Below the pieces are notes generated by a model, which was not told where the DNA came from, made no database searches, and saw nothing but the letters and a program-made list of their open reading frames with translations. A stretch of 11,601 nucleotides of DNA from Eubacterium sp. (GTDB lineage Bacteria; Bacillota_A; Clostridia; Peptostreptococcales; Anaerovoracaceae), in assembly GCA_021769545.1 (NCBI GenBank), contig JAETSS010000016.1, forward strand, positions 1 to 11,601. Reading direction: 5' to 3'. Positions 1 to 6,416 of the stretch are shown piece by piece (position 1 is the first letter of the stretch; every line of letters begins with the position of its first letter). The translations under genes were made by a program, and so were the position numbers.

Positions 1-327
1 GAGGGGTACATTTCTGCCGTCGGGGTCATCGTGCTCCGTCGATACTCTGGAGCTGTCGTTATTCCAGTCAAGATCCTCCGACGTGTATTCCTGCTGCGGG
101 GTGATCTCGAACAGTTCCGCATCCGTATACTCTGCGATGCCTTCCGTAGTTCCCGTAGATGAGTAATACGCTACCAGCACTCCGCCGTGCTTTCCTTCAT
201 CGGAGGCTTCTGACTGTGTGTTTGCGGAAGGATCCGTATCATCCTCTGCTCCGGCGCAGCCTGCCATCGACGGTACCAGCGCTGTGAGCATCAGTGCGAT
301 GGTCAGCAGCGATAAAAACTTCTTCAT
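1..327 (-). CDS. Flavodoxin-family lipoprotein (partial, N-terminal 109 residues)
   Basis: This is the 5' part of a gene that leaves the window at base 1. The start ATG lies at 327-325 and overlaps the TGA of the upstream CMD gene in an ATGA junction; an AGGAGG sits 7 nt upstream. The protein opens with a signal peptide (MKKF, then a hydrophobic stretch to about residue 20) and a lipobox MAGC with the lipidated cysteine at residue 24. A short polar linker follows, then the start of a flavodoxin fold: the FMN phosphate loop VAYYSSTGTTEGIAEY and the family segment LFEITPQQEYTSEDLDW. By family knowledge it should be an FMN-binding electron carrier, here anchored outside the membrane. It is last of the four visible operon genes, and its partner or substrate cannot be told from sequence. 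Confidence 0.88.
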   Translation of the reverse strand, partial: MKKFLSLLTIALMLTALVPSMAGCAGAEDDTDPSANTQSEASDEGKHGGVLVAYYSSTGTTEGIAEYTDAELFEITPQQEYTSEDLDWNNDSSRVSTEHDDPDGRNVPL

Positions 328-653
328 TCTGTGTCCTCCTCCCAAACCTCCTTTGCCATGCGGAAAGCTGCCCACGCCTTAGGCCAGCCTGCATAAAATG
401 CAGCGTGTGCCAGTATTTCCGCGATTTCCTCTGCAGTCACGCCATGATTTCTGGCATTCTGCAAATGGAATTTCAGTGAGCTGTCAAGAATGCCGCCTGC
501 CAGCAAAGCTGTCACCGTGACGATACTCCTGTCCCTGGCCGACAGTTTATCCTCTCTCGACCAGACCTGCCCGAACAGCACATCATCGTTCAATTCCGCA
601 AACTTGGTAGCAAATGCTCCCAGCTCATCTCTTCCTGCCGTTACTTTTGCCAT
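324..653 (-). CDS. Carboxymuconolactone decarboxylase (CMD)-family protein
   Basis: A 109-residue protein of typical size for a single-domain CMD protein. The CMD fold spans roughly residues 12-100, with LSARDRSIVTVTALLAGG at about 37-54 and the family signature HLQNARNHGVTAEEIAEI followed by HAAFYAGWPKA at about 63-93. It contains no cysteine at all, so it lacks the CxxC pair of AhpD-type peroxidases; a decarboxylase-like or unassigned role is more likely than peroxide reduction. The start ATG (653-651) has an AAGGAGG-type site 8-9 nt upstream, and the gene begins 12 nt after the cupin stop. CMD proteins often sit with cupins and flavodoxins in LysR-controlled redox clusters, as here. The true substrate is unknown. 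Confidence 0.92.
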   Translation of the reverse strand: MAKVTAGRDELGAFATKFAELNDDVLFGQVWSREDKLSARDRSIVTVTALLAGGILDSSLKFHLQNARNHGVTAEEIAEILAHAAFYAGWPKAWAAFRMAKEVWEEDTE

Positions 654-665
654 ATCCGTACCTCC

Positions 666-1127
666 TTACAGCCTGTTGTAATCTTCATAATCAACAGCTT
701 CGCACCACTCCGTGCTGCAGTTTTCTCCCGGTACTTCTACCGCCAGATGCTGGAACCATGAATCCGCTGCCGCTCCATGCCAGTGCTTCACATTTGCCGG
801 AATATGGACAACATCTCCCGGTTTCAGGCTTTTCGGAGCTTTATCCCATTCCTGGTACCAGCCGCTGCCTGATGTGACGAGAAGGATCTGCCCGCCGCCT
901 TTATCGGCATGGTGGATGTGCCAGTTGTTGCGGCATCCCGGCTCGAATGTCACATTTCCAATAGGAACCTGCTCCGTTGACAGCATGTTGAGATAGCTCT
1001 GCCCTACAAAATATTCGGCATAGGCGTCGTTTGCCCCGCCAACGGGGAACATGCTCATTTCCTCTATTTTCCCTGCTTTGATTTTCTCTTCTTGTCTCTT
1101 ATCTTTACCTGACTTATCTGTCTTCAT
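666..1127 (-). CDS. Cupin-domain protein (small metal-binding cupin)
   Basis: A 153-residue protein with one cupin barrel. Motif 1 is GCRNNWHIH (G64, H70, H72), with Q80 where many cupins have glutamate, as in GGQILLV-type cupins. Motif 2 is PGDVVHIPANVKHWHGA, with H115 as the last ligand. The likely metal ligands are therefore H70, H72, Q80 and H115. The N-terminal 20 residues are very lysine-rich. I chose ATG 1127-1125 rather than the GTG at 1139: it forms an ATGA overlap with the flavodoxin stop and has AGGTGG 8 nt upstream, whereas the GTG lies inside that ribosome-binding site. Cupins of this type accompany CMD proteins and flavodoxins in redox or aromatic-compound clusters; the reaction is not deducible. 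Confidence 0.92.
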   Translation of the reverse strand: MKTDKSGKDKRQEEKIKAGKIEEMSMFPVGGANDAYAEYFVGQSYLNMLSTEQVPIGNVTFEPGCRNNWHIHHADKGGGQILLVTSGSGWYQEWDKAPKSLKPGDVVHIPANVKHWHGAAADSWFQHLAVEVPGENCSTEWCEAVDYEDYNRL

Positions 1128-1678
1128 CTGTTTACCCACCTTTCTATCTTTTTACCCGATTTTTCTACGTTGGTGCCGTGAATGGCCAGACCGTTCTCAA
1201 CGACTGCATCGGGACACAGTCTTTTTATGTCTCTCTCACTGACTCCCATTCCGCTGCCTTCATGTGTGCAGAAGGGTCTGATGATCATGCCTTTAAGCTT
1301 TCCGCTCTTTTCAAGCTCCTCCAAAAATGTGAACACTGCCATAGGCATAGTGCTCCAGTAGTTGGGAAAGCCCAGATAGATCACATCGTACCGCTCGATA
1401 TCCTCGGGATGCGCTGTCAGCTCGGGCCTTGCATCGTTTTTCTGATCCTGCTGCGCCTGTGCGATACATTCATTGTAGCTTTCGGAATACGGTATCTTCT
1501 GCTGGATTTTGAACAGGTCCGCACCCGTCAACCGATGAATGATGCCTGCCGCCACCTCGGTGTTGCCGATATCCAGATTTTTAAGCGTACCGCTGACATA
1601 GTTTTCATCGGCTCTCGAATAGAATGCGATCAGCTCTCTGCCTGTATTACCACCTGTTTTTTCGGTCTTATCAGTCAT
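1124..1678 (-). CDS. Flavodoxin-family protein (cytoplasmic)
   Basis: First gene of the leftward operon, 184 residues. The FMN-binding pattern is visible: LIAFYSRADENYVSG at about 16-30 (phosphate loop position, noncanonical), ADLFKIQQKIPYSESYNE at about 53-70, YLGFPNYWSTMPMAVFTFLEEL at about 101-122, and PFCTHEGSGMGVSERDIK at about 135-152. These match the flavodoxin-4 type common in Clostridia. There is no signal peptide, unlike the second flavodoxin at the left edge. The start ATG (1678-1676) has AGGAGG 7 nt upstream. Its stop overlaps the cupin start by ATGA, suggesting translational coupling. It probably carries electrons to or from an FMN-dependent redox partner; the partner is unknown. 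Confidence 0.93.
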   Translation of the reverse strand: MTDKTEKTGGNTGRELIAFYSRADENYVSGTLKNLDIGNTEVAAGIIHRLTGADLFKIQQKIPYSESYNECIAQAQQDQKNDARPELTAHPEDIERYDVIYLGFPNYWSTMPMAVFTFLEELEKSGKLKGMIIRPFCTHEGSGMGVSERDIKRLCPDAVVENGLAIHGTNVEKSGKKIERWVNR

Positions 1679-1823
1679 TTTGAAACCTCCTGTATCTGTT
1701 TTATCATTTCCGATTTATCATCTCTGCTGTATCATTATACTAACATCGTACCGATTGACACGGAATCTCCGATATGTTAGCATAGCATCAACTTATAGTT
1801 TATACCATTACAGGAGGTATGCC
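1679..1823. promoter_or_regulatory. Divergent promoter region and candidate LysR operator
   Basis: This gap separates the leftward redox operon from the rightward lysR gene. Rightward: TTGACA at 1755-1760, a 17-nt spacer, and TAGCAT at 1778-1783. Leftward: a perfect TATAAT (complement of 1734-1739) with no good -35 box, as expected of an activated promoter. Spanning both is an inverted repeat, CTAACAT (1740-1746) and ATGTTAG (1774-1780), 27 nt apart. Inside it is a second small dyad, ATCG-TAC-CGAT (1745-1755). This geometry suits a LysR tetramer that represses its own gene and activates the divergent one. The binding role is inference. Confidence 0.6.
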
Positions 1824-2717
1824 ATGTACGACCCTCTTCTTGACACATTCATCGCCGTCTCCGACTGCGGCAGCCTGACCAAAGCCGCGGAGCGTCTTTT
1901 CATCTCACCCACAGCGGTGATGAAACAGATAAATACTCTGGAAAGCAGACTCGATCTCAAGCTGCTCAACAGGTCACATTCCGGCATCAGACTGACGGAA
2001 GCCGGTAAAGTGATATACAGAGATGCGAAATTCATGATGGATTACGCCGGAAAGTCCATCGCCGAGGCAAAAAAATATATGCCAAATTACGATACGACGT
2101 TCTGCGTAGGCACGTCGCTCCTAAATCCGGCAAAACCCTTTATGGATCTGTGGTATAAAGTAAACAAAAAATTCCCGGACTACAAGCTGCATCTTGTACC
2201 CTTTGAAGACGATCATGAAGGTATACTTTCGGAAATAGACAAGCTGGGAGAAAAGTTCGATTTCCTCATCGGCGTATGCGATTCCAAGGAATGGCTGGCC
2301 CGCATCAGCTTTCTGCCGCTGGGAAGATATATGAAAATGGTGGCCGTATCGAGGGAACACAGACTTGCGAAAAAAGAACGGATCGATATAGAAGATCTGT
2401 ACGGCGAAACGCTGATGATGGTAAAGGAGGGAGATTCTGGTGTGAACGATTTCCTGCGCAACGATCTGGAAAAGAATCATCCGCAGATAAATATAGAAGA
2501 CACGCCGCAATTCTACGATATGTCGGTATTCAACCGCTGCGCGGAATCGGGCAATGTCCTCCTTACCATCGAGTGCTGGCAGGACGTACACCCGGGACTT
2601 GTGTCGATCCCGGTGAACTGGGATTACAGCATTCCATACGGTCTGCTGTACAGTCCCGATGCACCCGATGACGTTATGAGATTCGTGAAAGAGGTGGAGG
2701 GTATCACAGCGCCGTAA
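1824..2717 (+). CDS. LysR-family transcriptional regulator
   Basis: A 297-residue protein, the standard LysR length. The winged helix-turn-helix is at about residues 5-65 (FIAVSDCGSLTKAAERLFIS, then PTAVMKQINTLE and LFNR-like LLNRSHSGIRLTEAG). The effector domain runs from about 90 to 295. The start at ATG 1824 is chosen because AGGAGG lies at 1812-1817, 6 nt upstream, and because it gives the canonical N-terminus; an in-frame ATG at 1680 would add 48 non-homologous residues crossing the promoter. It diverges from the flavodoxin/cupin/CMD operon, the usual arrangement for a LysR protein controlling its neighbour. The effector is unknown; a quinone, aromatic or oxidant is only suggested by the operon content. 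It converges with the SWIM gene, only 8 bp away, with no clear terminator between. Confidence 0.94.
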   Translation: MYDPLLDTFIAVSDCGSLTKAAERLFISPTAVMKQINTLESRLDLKLLNRSHSGIRLTEAGKVIYRDAKFMMDYAGKSIAEAKKYMPNYDTTFCVGTSLLNPAKPFMDLWYKVNKKFPDYKLHLVPFEDDHEGILSEIDKLGEKFDFLIGVCDSKEWLARISFLPLGRYMKMVAVSREHRLAKKERIDIEDLYGETLMMVKEGDSGVNDFLRNDLEKNHPQINIEDTPQFYDMSVFNRCAESGNVLLTIECWQDVHPGLVSIPVNWDYSIPYGLLYSPDAPDDVMRFVKEVEGITAP

Positions 2718-2725
2718 ACTAAGGC

Positions 2726-4468
2726 TTAAATCCTGCTCAGTTCCTCCATCATAGCCGTGCGCCGCTTATACGTCTCTCTGAATTCGGCGGCTATTCTTTG
2801 TACGCACTCTGCCCCGTCGGGGTACCGCTTCATCCTTCGCAGGAGCTTCACGATCTCCCTATAATGCCTGCGGTCGCCTGCGTGCTTTGCCTCTTCTCTG
2901 ACAACGTGCTCATATACTATGAGCAGCTTTTGCGGATAACGCGCTCGCAGATCCTTCTCGTAGGTTTTAAGGTCGCCCATGGTTTTACTGCTCATAACAT
3001 AATCCATCAGCTTATCGTACATCTTTTCTTCCTTGTAAAGCTCTGCCTTTACATGAGACTCCGGCAACTTTCCAAGAACAGAGCTTCTGACCTCGGGCCA
3101 TTCGTTTTTAGAGCACTCCTTTTTAAGCGCTCTGAAAAATTCCGGATCGCCAGGTATGTATTCCGTCACAAAGTCAGTAAGAATCCGGCGCAGCGCTGCC
3201 TTATCCCCCGCCTTTTTATACAAAGCCGCAAGCTGCTGTCCGTATGACCTTATAAGGCCCCGCATATGGCGGTCCTTTTCCATGCTTTCCTTCAATATAT
3301 CGATAGCCGTGGAAATCTCGCCGTCTGCCACATGCCTGTTTACCGCATGCTGCCTTACATCGGAAAATTCCCAGTATTTCTTTTCGAAAGCGTCGATCTC
3401 TTCCTCAGGTATTGACATCCTGCCTGCGATATCCAGATACGCACTGATCCATTCACCGATACGATACTTCCGGCTGTATTCATCTTCTATGTCTTCACAT
3501 GCATGCAGCTTACTTATGATCAGCGCCTTTTTTCGCGTCAGATACAGCGGCTTATGGAAATTTTCACACCATAGCGCCATGACGCTTTCGCGGACAAAAT
3601 CATTGCCATCGCTTTCAAGACGTTTTTCGATCCAGCGGAAGATCTGACTTTCCAGAAAATCATTGCTGTTTTCGATGATGTCCGAAATGATGGTCCTGCA
3701 CGTCGATATGATATTTACAATGATCCCGTTGGAGTCGTCTATATCCAGTCTGTCCAACTGTTCGATCATGGCAGCCGTAAGCAGAAATGCCTCCTCCGCC
3801 TTTGCATTATCGAGAAGCAGCCTGCATATCACCGCATCGATAAACTCATACAATGCATCCTCCAGCTCATCCGCCATGTAATATGCTACGAAGCCATGTT
3901 CGTCCTTGAAGGAATCAAAGGTGTCTATCAGCTGCGATCTGTACATCTGCATCTCATCAGCGGTAAAGATATCTGTCGTAAAAAGTTTGAATCTGTTGCG
4001 CATCCTTTCGTCGCTCTCAAGCTCCATTATCAGGAAGGCTTCTATTTCATCGAAATCAGCATTTGCCACAAGCTCTTCCGCACTTTCGCTGCAGAAGCAG
4101 TCGTCCAGAAACTCCTCATGCATTTTGGCTTTTTCGTCGGCAAAGGAGATGACATTGCTCTCGTCTCTAATCATTTCTTCGTATGTAAAGCTGCCCGGTT
4201 CCTGGTCGGAAGACAAGTCTTCGATGGCCGCCAGTACCGCTGCCATATGCTTGCAGTTGTTTCCATCCCAGGCATGCGGACACGTGCATGTCATGTCCGT
4301 CACCTCGTCGCCCTCTATGGTGATATCCACATCGTACACATCAGTGCCATAGACCACAGCCTTGTATCCGTGCTCTGTTTTTTCCAGTTCTTCTACTTCG
4401 CCCTGATAATAATACTTCATTCCCCGTTCAAGTATGTGAGGCGCGAACCTGCTCTGCCAGTTTTTCAT
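2726..4468 (-). CDS. SWIM zinc-finger domain protein, function unknown
   Basis: A 580-residue protein. The N-terminus has the family opening RFAPHILERGMKYYYQGEV, followed by a SWIM zinc finger of the form CxCx8CxH with C61, C63, C72 and H74. The remaining roughly 500 residues are acidic and helical, rich in Leu, Glu and Lys, resembling helical-repeat tails of other bacterial SWIM proteins; I see no nuclease, helicase or membrane segment. SWIM fingers bind DNA or proteins, and some bacterial members sit with SNF2 helicases, but none is nearby. I chose ATG 4468-4466 because AAGGAGA lies 8 nt upstream; the in-frame ATG at 4489, seven codons earlier, has no comparable site. It lies just downstream of the dyad-repeat region on the same strand. 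Confidence 0.85.
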   Translation of the reverse strand: MKNWQSRFAPHILERGMKYYYQGEVEELEKTEHGYKAVVYGTDVYDVDITIEGDEVTDMTCTCPHAWDGNNCKHMAAVLAAIEDLSSDQEPGSFTYEEMIRDESNVISFADEKAKMHEEFLDDCFCSESAEELVANADFDEIEAFLIMELESDERMRNRFKLFTTDIFTADEMQMYRSQLIDTFDSFKDEHGFVAYYMADELEDALYEFIDAVICRLLLDNAKAEEAFLLTAAMIEQLDRLDIDDSNGIIVNIISTCRTIISDIIENSNDFLESQIFRWIEKRLESDGNDFVRESVMALWCENFHKPLYLTRKKALIISKLHACEDIEDEYSRKYRIGEWISAYLDIAGRMSIPEEEIDAFEKKYWEFSDVRQHAVNRHVADGEISTAIDILKESMEKDRHMRGLIRSYGQQLAALYKKAGDKAALRRILTDFVTEYIPGDPEFFRALKKECSKNEWPEVRSSVLGKLPESHVKAELYKEEKMYDKLMDYVMSSKTMGDLKTYEKDLRARYPQKLLIVYEHVVREEAKHAGDRRHYREIVKLLRRMKRYPDGAECVQRIAAEFRETYKRRTAMMEELSRI

Positions 4469-4504
4469 AAAATCGCTCTCCTTTGTCATCTTTGACTTTA
4501 GATG

Positions 4505-4513
4505 ATTGTAGCA
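4505..4513 (-). promoter_or_regulatory. Extended -10 promoter candidate for the SWIM gene
   Basis: On the minus strand this reads TGCTACAAT, i.e. a TG-N-TACAAT extended -10 box about 37 nt before the chosen SWIM start codon. No convincing -35 box is visible, which is normal for extended -10 promoters. It lies between the gene and the dyad array, so the array would be upstream of this transcript rather than inside it. Confidence 0.4.
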
Positions 4514-4591
4514 TAAAATTGAGAGATGTGCTATGGCTGCTTCGGTGATTCGGCTGCGTTTTCAGGGAAATCGATGGTGGAAAGGGGTAGG

Positions 4592-4915
4592 TTCACCGGT
4601 GGCAGGCAGTATTGGCATAAGACCGGTGAAGCGCCATGAACTTTTTTCACCGGTCATATGTGCTTTCATTGTGTACCGATGAACTGCAACAAAGTAGTTT
4701 CAACGGTGACGCGTCATATAATATCAAATCGGTGAAATCAGGTGATAACAAGAAAAAAGATTCAACGATCATGTGTGATCTAAGACTATATCGGTGAAGC
4801 AAAGCAGAATCAGAAAGGGGGAATTCAACGAAATCTTGCCGTTTTTATGTTTTACCGTTGAAAAGGAAAACATAAATTTCACCAAAAAACAATGTTTTTT
4901 GGCTTGATCGGTGAA
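4592..4915. repeat. Array of six dyads: twelve alternating copies of a TTCACCGGT-like 9-mer
   Basis: The 479-bp gap 4490-4968 has no gene. It holds six left/right motif pairs: 4592-4600/4622-4630, 4646-4654/4675-4683, 4699-4707/4728-4736, 4761-4769/4790-4798, 4824-4832/4854-4862 and 4878-4886/4907-4915. Left copies read TTCACCGGT, TTCACCGGT, TTCAACGGT, TTCAACGAT, TTCAACGAA and TTCACCAAA. Right copies read ACCGGTGAA, ACCGATGAA, ATCGGTGAA, ATCGGTGAA, ACCGTTGAA and ATCGGTGAA. The inner gap is always 20-21 nt with unrelated sequence; gaps between units are 15, 15, 24, 25 and 15 nt. Orientation alternates without exception. It could be a multi-site protein-binding array or a chain of RNA hairpins. 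It does not match a CRISPR, whose repeats are direct and longer. A degenerate extra copy (TTCGGTGATT) may lie at 4541. Confidence 0.85.
4882..4902. repeat. Perfect 10-bp palindrome inside the sixth dyad
   Basis: CCAAAAAACA, one A, then TGTTTTTTGG forms a perfect inverted repeat nested between the two half-sites of the last dyad unit. As RNA it would fold to a 9-bp stem with a 3-nt loop on either strand. It might contribute to termination of aminopeptidase transcription, which runs leftward through here, but no uridine run follows on that strand, so a terminator call is not supported. Confidence 0.6.
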
Positions 4916-4968
4916 GCACTTGATAATCCAGAAATATTACACTTATCTAAGGTATCATTTTCATCTCT

Positions 4969-6306
4969 TTATTTCACTATTGTTATTCTGTCATCTTCTA
5001 TTCTGATATCTGACTCATAGAACTGCGTCAGCGCTTTCACCGCATAGTCCGTATCGAGGGCACCCGCCGTCTCATAGCTTGAGTGCATGGCAAGCTGGGC
5101 CAGTCCTATGTCGACGGCATTGACGCTGACCTGTGTATTGGAGAGATTCCCCAGCGTCGATCCTCCTGCATTGTCGCTGCGGTTTGCAAAGCTCTGTACA
5201 GGCACCTGCGCCTTCCTGCATATCTCGGAAAAAACCGCGCGGCTCAACGCATCAGTCGTATATTTCTGATTTGCGCTTTCCTTCAACACGATCCCCTTGT
5301 TCATGAAAACACGGTTTTCGGCATCGGTCTTTTCAGGATGATTGGGATGTACGGCGTGGGCATTATCGCAACTGACCATGAATGAAGCGGCAACGGCTCT
5401 GCGGTATGCTTCCTGCGATCCGCCGATGTTTTCATTGATACGCTGCAGCACATCATATAAAAATGTCGACATTGCGCCCTGCTTCGTGTTGGAGCCGACT
5501 TCTTCGTTATCAAAACAACAGTACACGTTGATGACGCTGTCGTTTCCGTCAGCTAAAAACGCTTTTAGAGATGCAAAGGCGCACTGCAGATCGTCCAGCT
5601 TAGGTGACGAAATGAATTCGTCTCCGTATCCCCATACAGTAGGCTTCTGGCGGTTGACGAGGAACAGATCCTTTCCCAGTATCGCCTCCGGCTCCGTATC
5701 AAGGGCCTCCGCCAGCATTCCGTCAAAGTCGCCTTTTTTGAGCTTTCCTGCCGAAAACAGCGGACAGAGATCCACCTGACGATTATACTTATAGCCGTCG
5801 TTTATCTCACGGTTGAAATGTATCGCCACATTGGGTATTAACAGGATGTCCTTGTCTATATAGAGCAGCTTCGAGGCAATCGTCCCGTCTGCTTCCTTTA
5901 TCAGCACACGTCCGGCTATACTCAGCGGGCGATCGAACCACGAGCTGTCTATCATGCCGCCGTAGCCTTCCACATTGAGCCTGATATATTCGCCCGGACC
6001 GTCAAGCTGCGGGATATTCTTTATCTTATAGGTCGGGGAATCGCTGTGTGACGCGCACATCTGGAAATGATAGCTATCCGCCTCTACAGCGCTGCCGATT
6101 TTGAATGCTATGATGCTGGATCGGTTGCGAACGGTATAGTACATGCCGCCTACACTCATCTTTTCCAGCGCCCATTTATGAGATTCCGGTAAATATGTGA
6201 AGCCTGCATCGTCGAGATATCCCCTAATGGTTTCTATCGAATGAAACATGCTGGGGCTTTTTTCTATAAAGTGCAGTAGTTCTCTCGTTGTATCCATGTT
6301 GGTCAT
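4969..6306 (-). CDS. M18-family zinc metalloaminopeptidase
   Basis: A 445-residue protein, the usual length for M18 (aspartyl aminopeptidase family). It removes N-terminal residues from peptides in the cytoplasm, using two metal ions. Metal-binding motifs are all present: SHSDSP with H87, SPKLDDL with D238, FDNEEVGS with E268/E269, VSCDNAHAVHP with D314, and LAMHSSYE with H408. There is no signal peptide. The start ATG (6306-6304) follows AGGAGG by 5 nt; the second in-frame ATG, three codons later, would be too far from that site. It appears to be monocistronic: the CRISPR array lies upstream and the dyad array downstream. It is probably an active housekeeping peptidase; substrate preference for acidic residues is family knowledge only. 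Confidence 0.95.
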   Translation of the reverse strand: MTNMDTTRELLHFIEKSPSMFHSIETIRGYLDDAGFTYLPESHKWALEKMSVGGMYYTVRNRSSIIAFKIGSAVEADSYHFQMCASHSDSPTYKIKNIPQLDGPGEYIRLNVEGYGGMIDSSWFDRPLSIAGRVLIKEADGTIASKLLYIDKDILLIPNVAIHFNREINDGYKYNRQVDLCPLFSAGKLKKGDFDGMLAEALDTEPEAILGKDLFLVNRQKPTVWGYGDEFISSPKLDDLQCAFASLKAFLADGNDSVINVYCCFDNEEVGSNTKQGAMSTFLYDVLQRINENIGGSQEAYRRAVAASFMVSCDNAHAVHPNHPEKTDAENRVFMNKGIVLKESANQKYTTDALSRAVFSEICRKAQVPVQSFANRSDNAGGSTLGNLSNTQVSVNAVDIGLAQLAMHSSYETAGALDTDYAVKALTQFYESDIRIEDDRITIVK

Positions 6307-6359
6307 GTGATCCTCCTATTTATGGATTATGTAAGTTGGGTATGTAAATCAGCGATTCT

Positions 6360-6388
6360 GTTATGTGCACATATATGGTTTTATGCAA
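6360..6388 (-). promoter_or_regulatory. Promoter candidate for the M18 aminopeptidase, with palindrome
   Basis: On the minus strand TTGCAT (complement of 6383-6388), a 17-nt spacer, and CATAAC (complement of 6360-6365) form a plausible promoter about 54 nt before the start codon. A perfect 12-bp palindrome TATGTGCACATA (6362-6373) overlaps the -10 box and could be an operator. The promoter ends about 28 bp from the distal end of the CRISPR array. Confidence 0.4.
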
Positions 6389-6416
6389 AATCCGGCACAG
6401 CTAAAGGCGCTGTTTG

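Noticed and set aside
666..1139. GTG 1139 as the cupin start
   Set aside because: The GTG lies in the AGGTGG ribosome-binding site of ATG 1127, which forms the usual ATGA coupling.
1178..1780. 200-residue plus-strand frame opposite the flavodoxin gene
   Set aside because: It is a shadow of a clear flavodoxin and has no recognisable domain or ribosome-binding site.
1680..1823. N-terminal extension of the LysR protein from ATG 1680
   Set aside because: It would cross the divergent promoter, has no family homology, and a strong AGGAGG precedes ATG 1824.
4882..4902. Intrinsic terminator of the aminopeptidase gene
   Set aside because: The hairpin is AT-rich and no T run follows it on the minus strand.
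4592..4915. Second CRISPR array
   Set aside because: The repeated unit is 9 bp and alternates in orientation, whereas CRISPR repeats are direct and 23 nt or longer.
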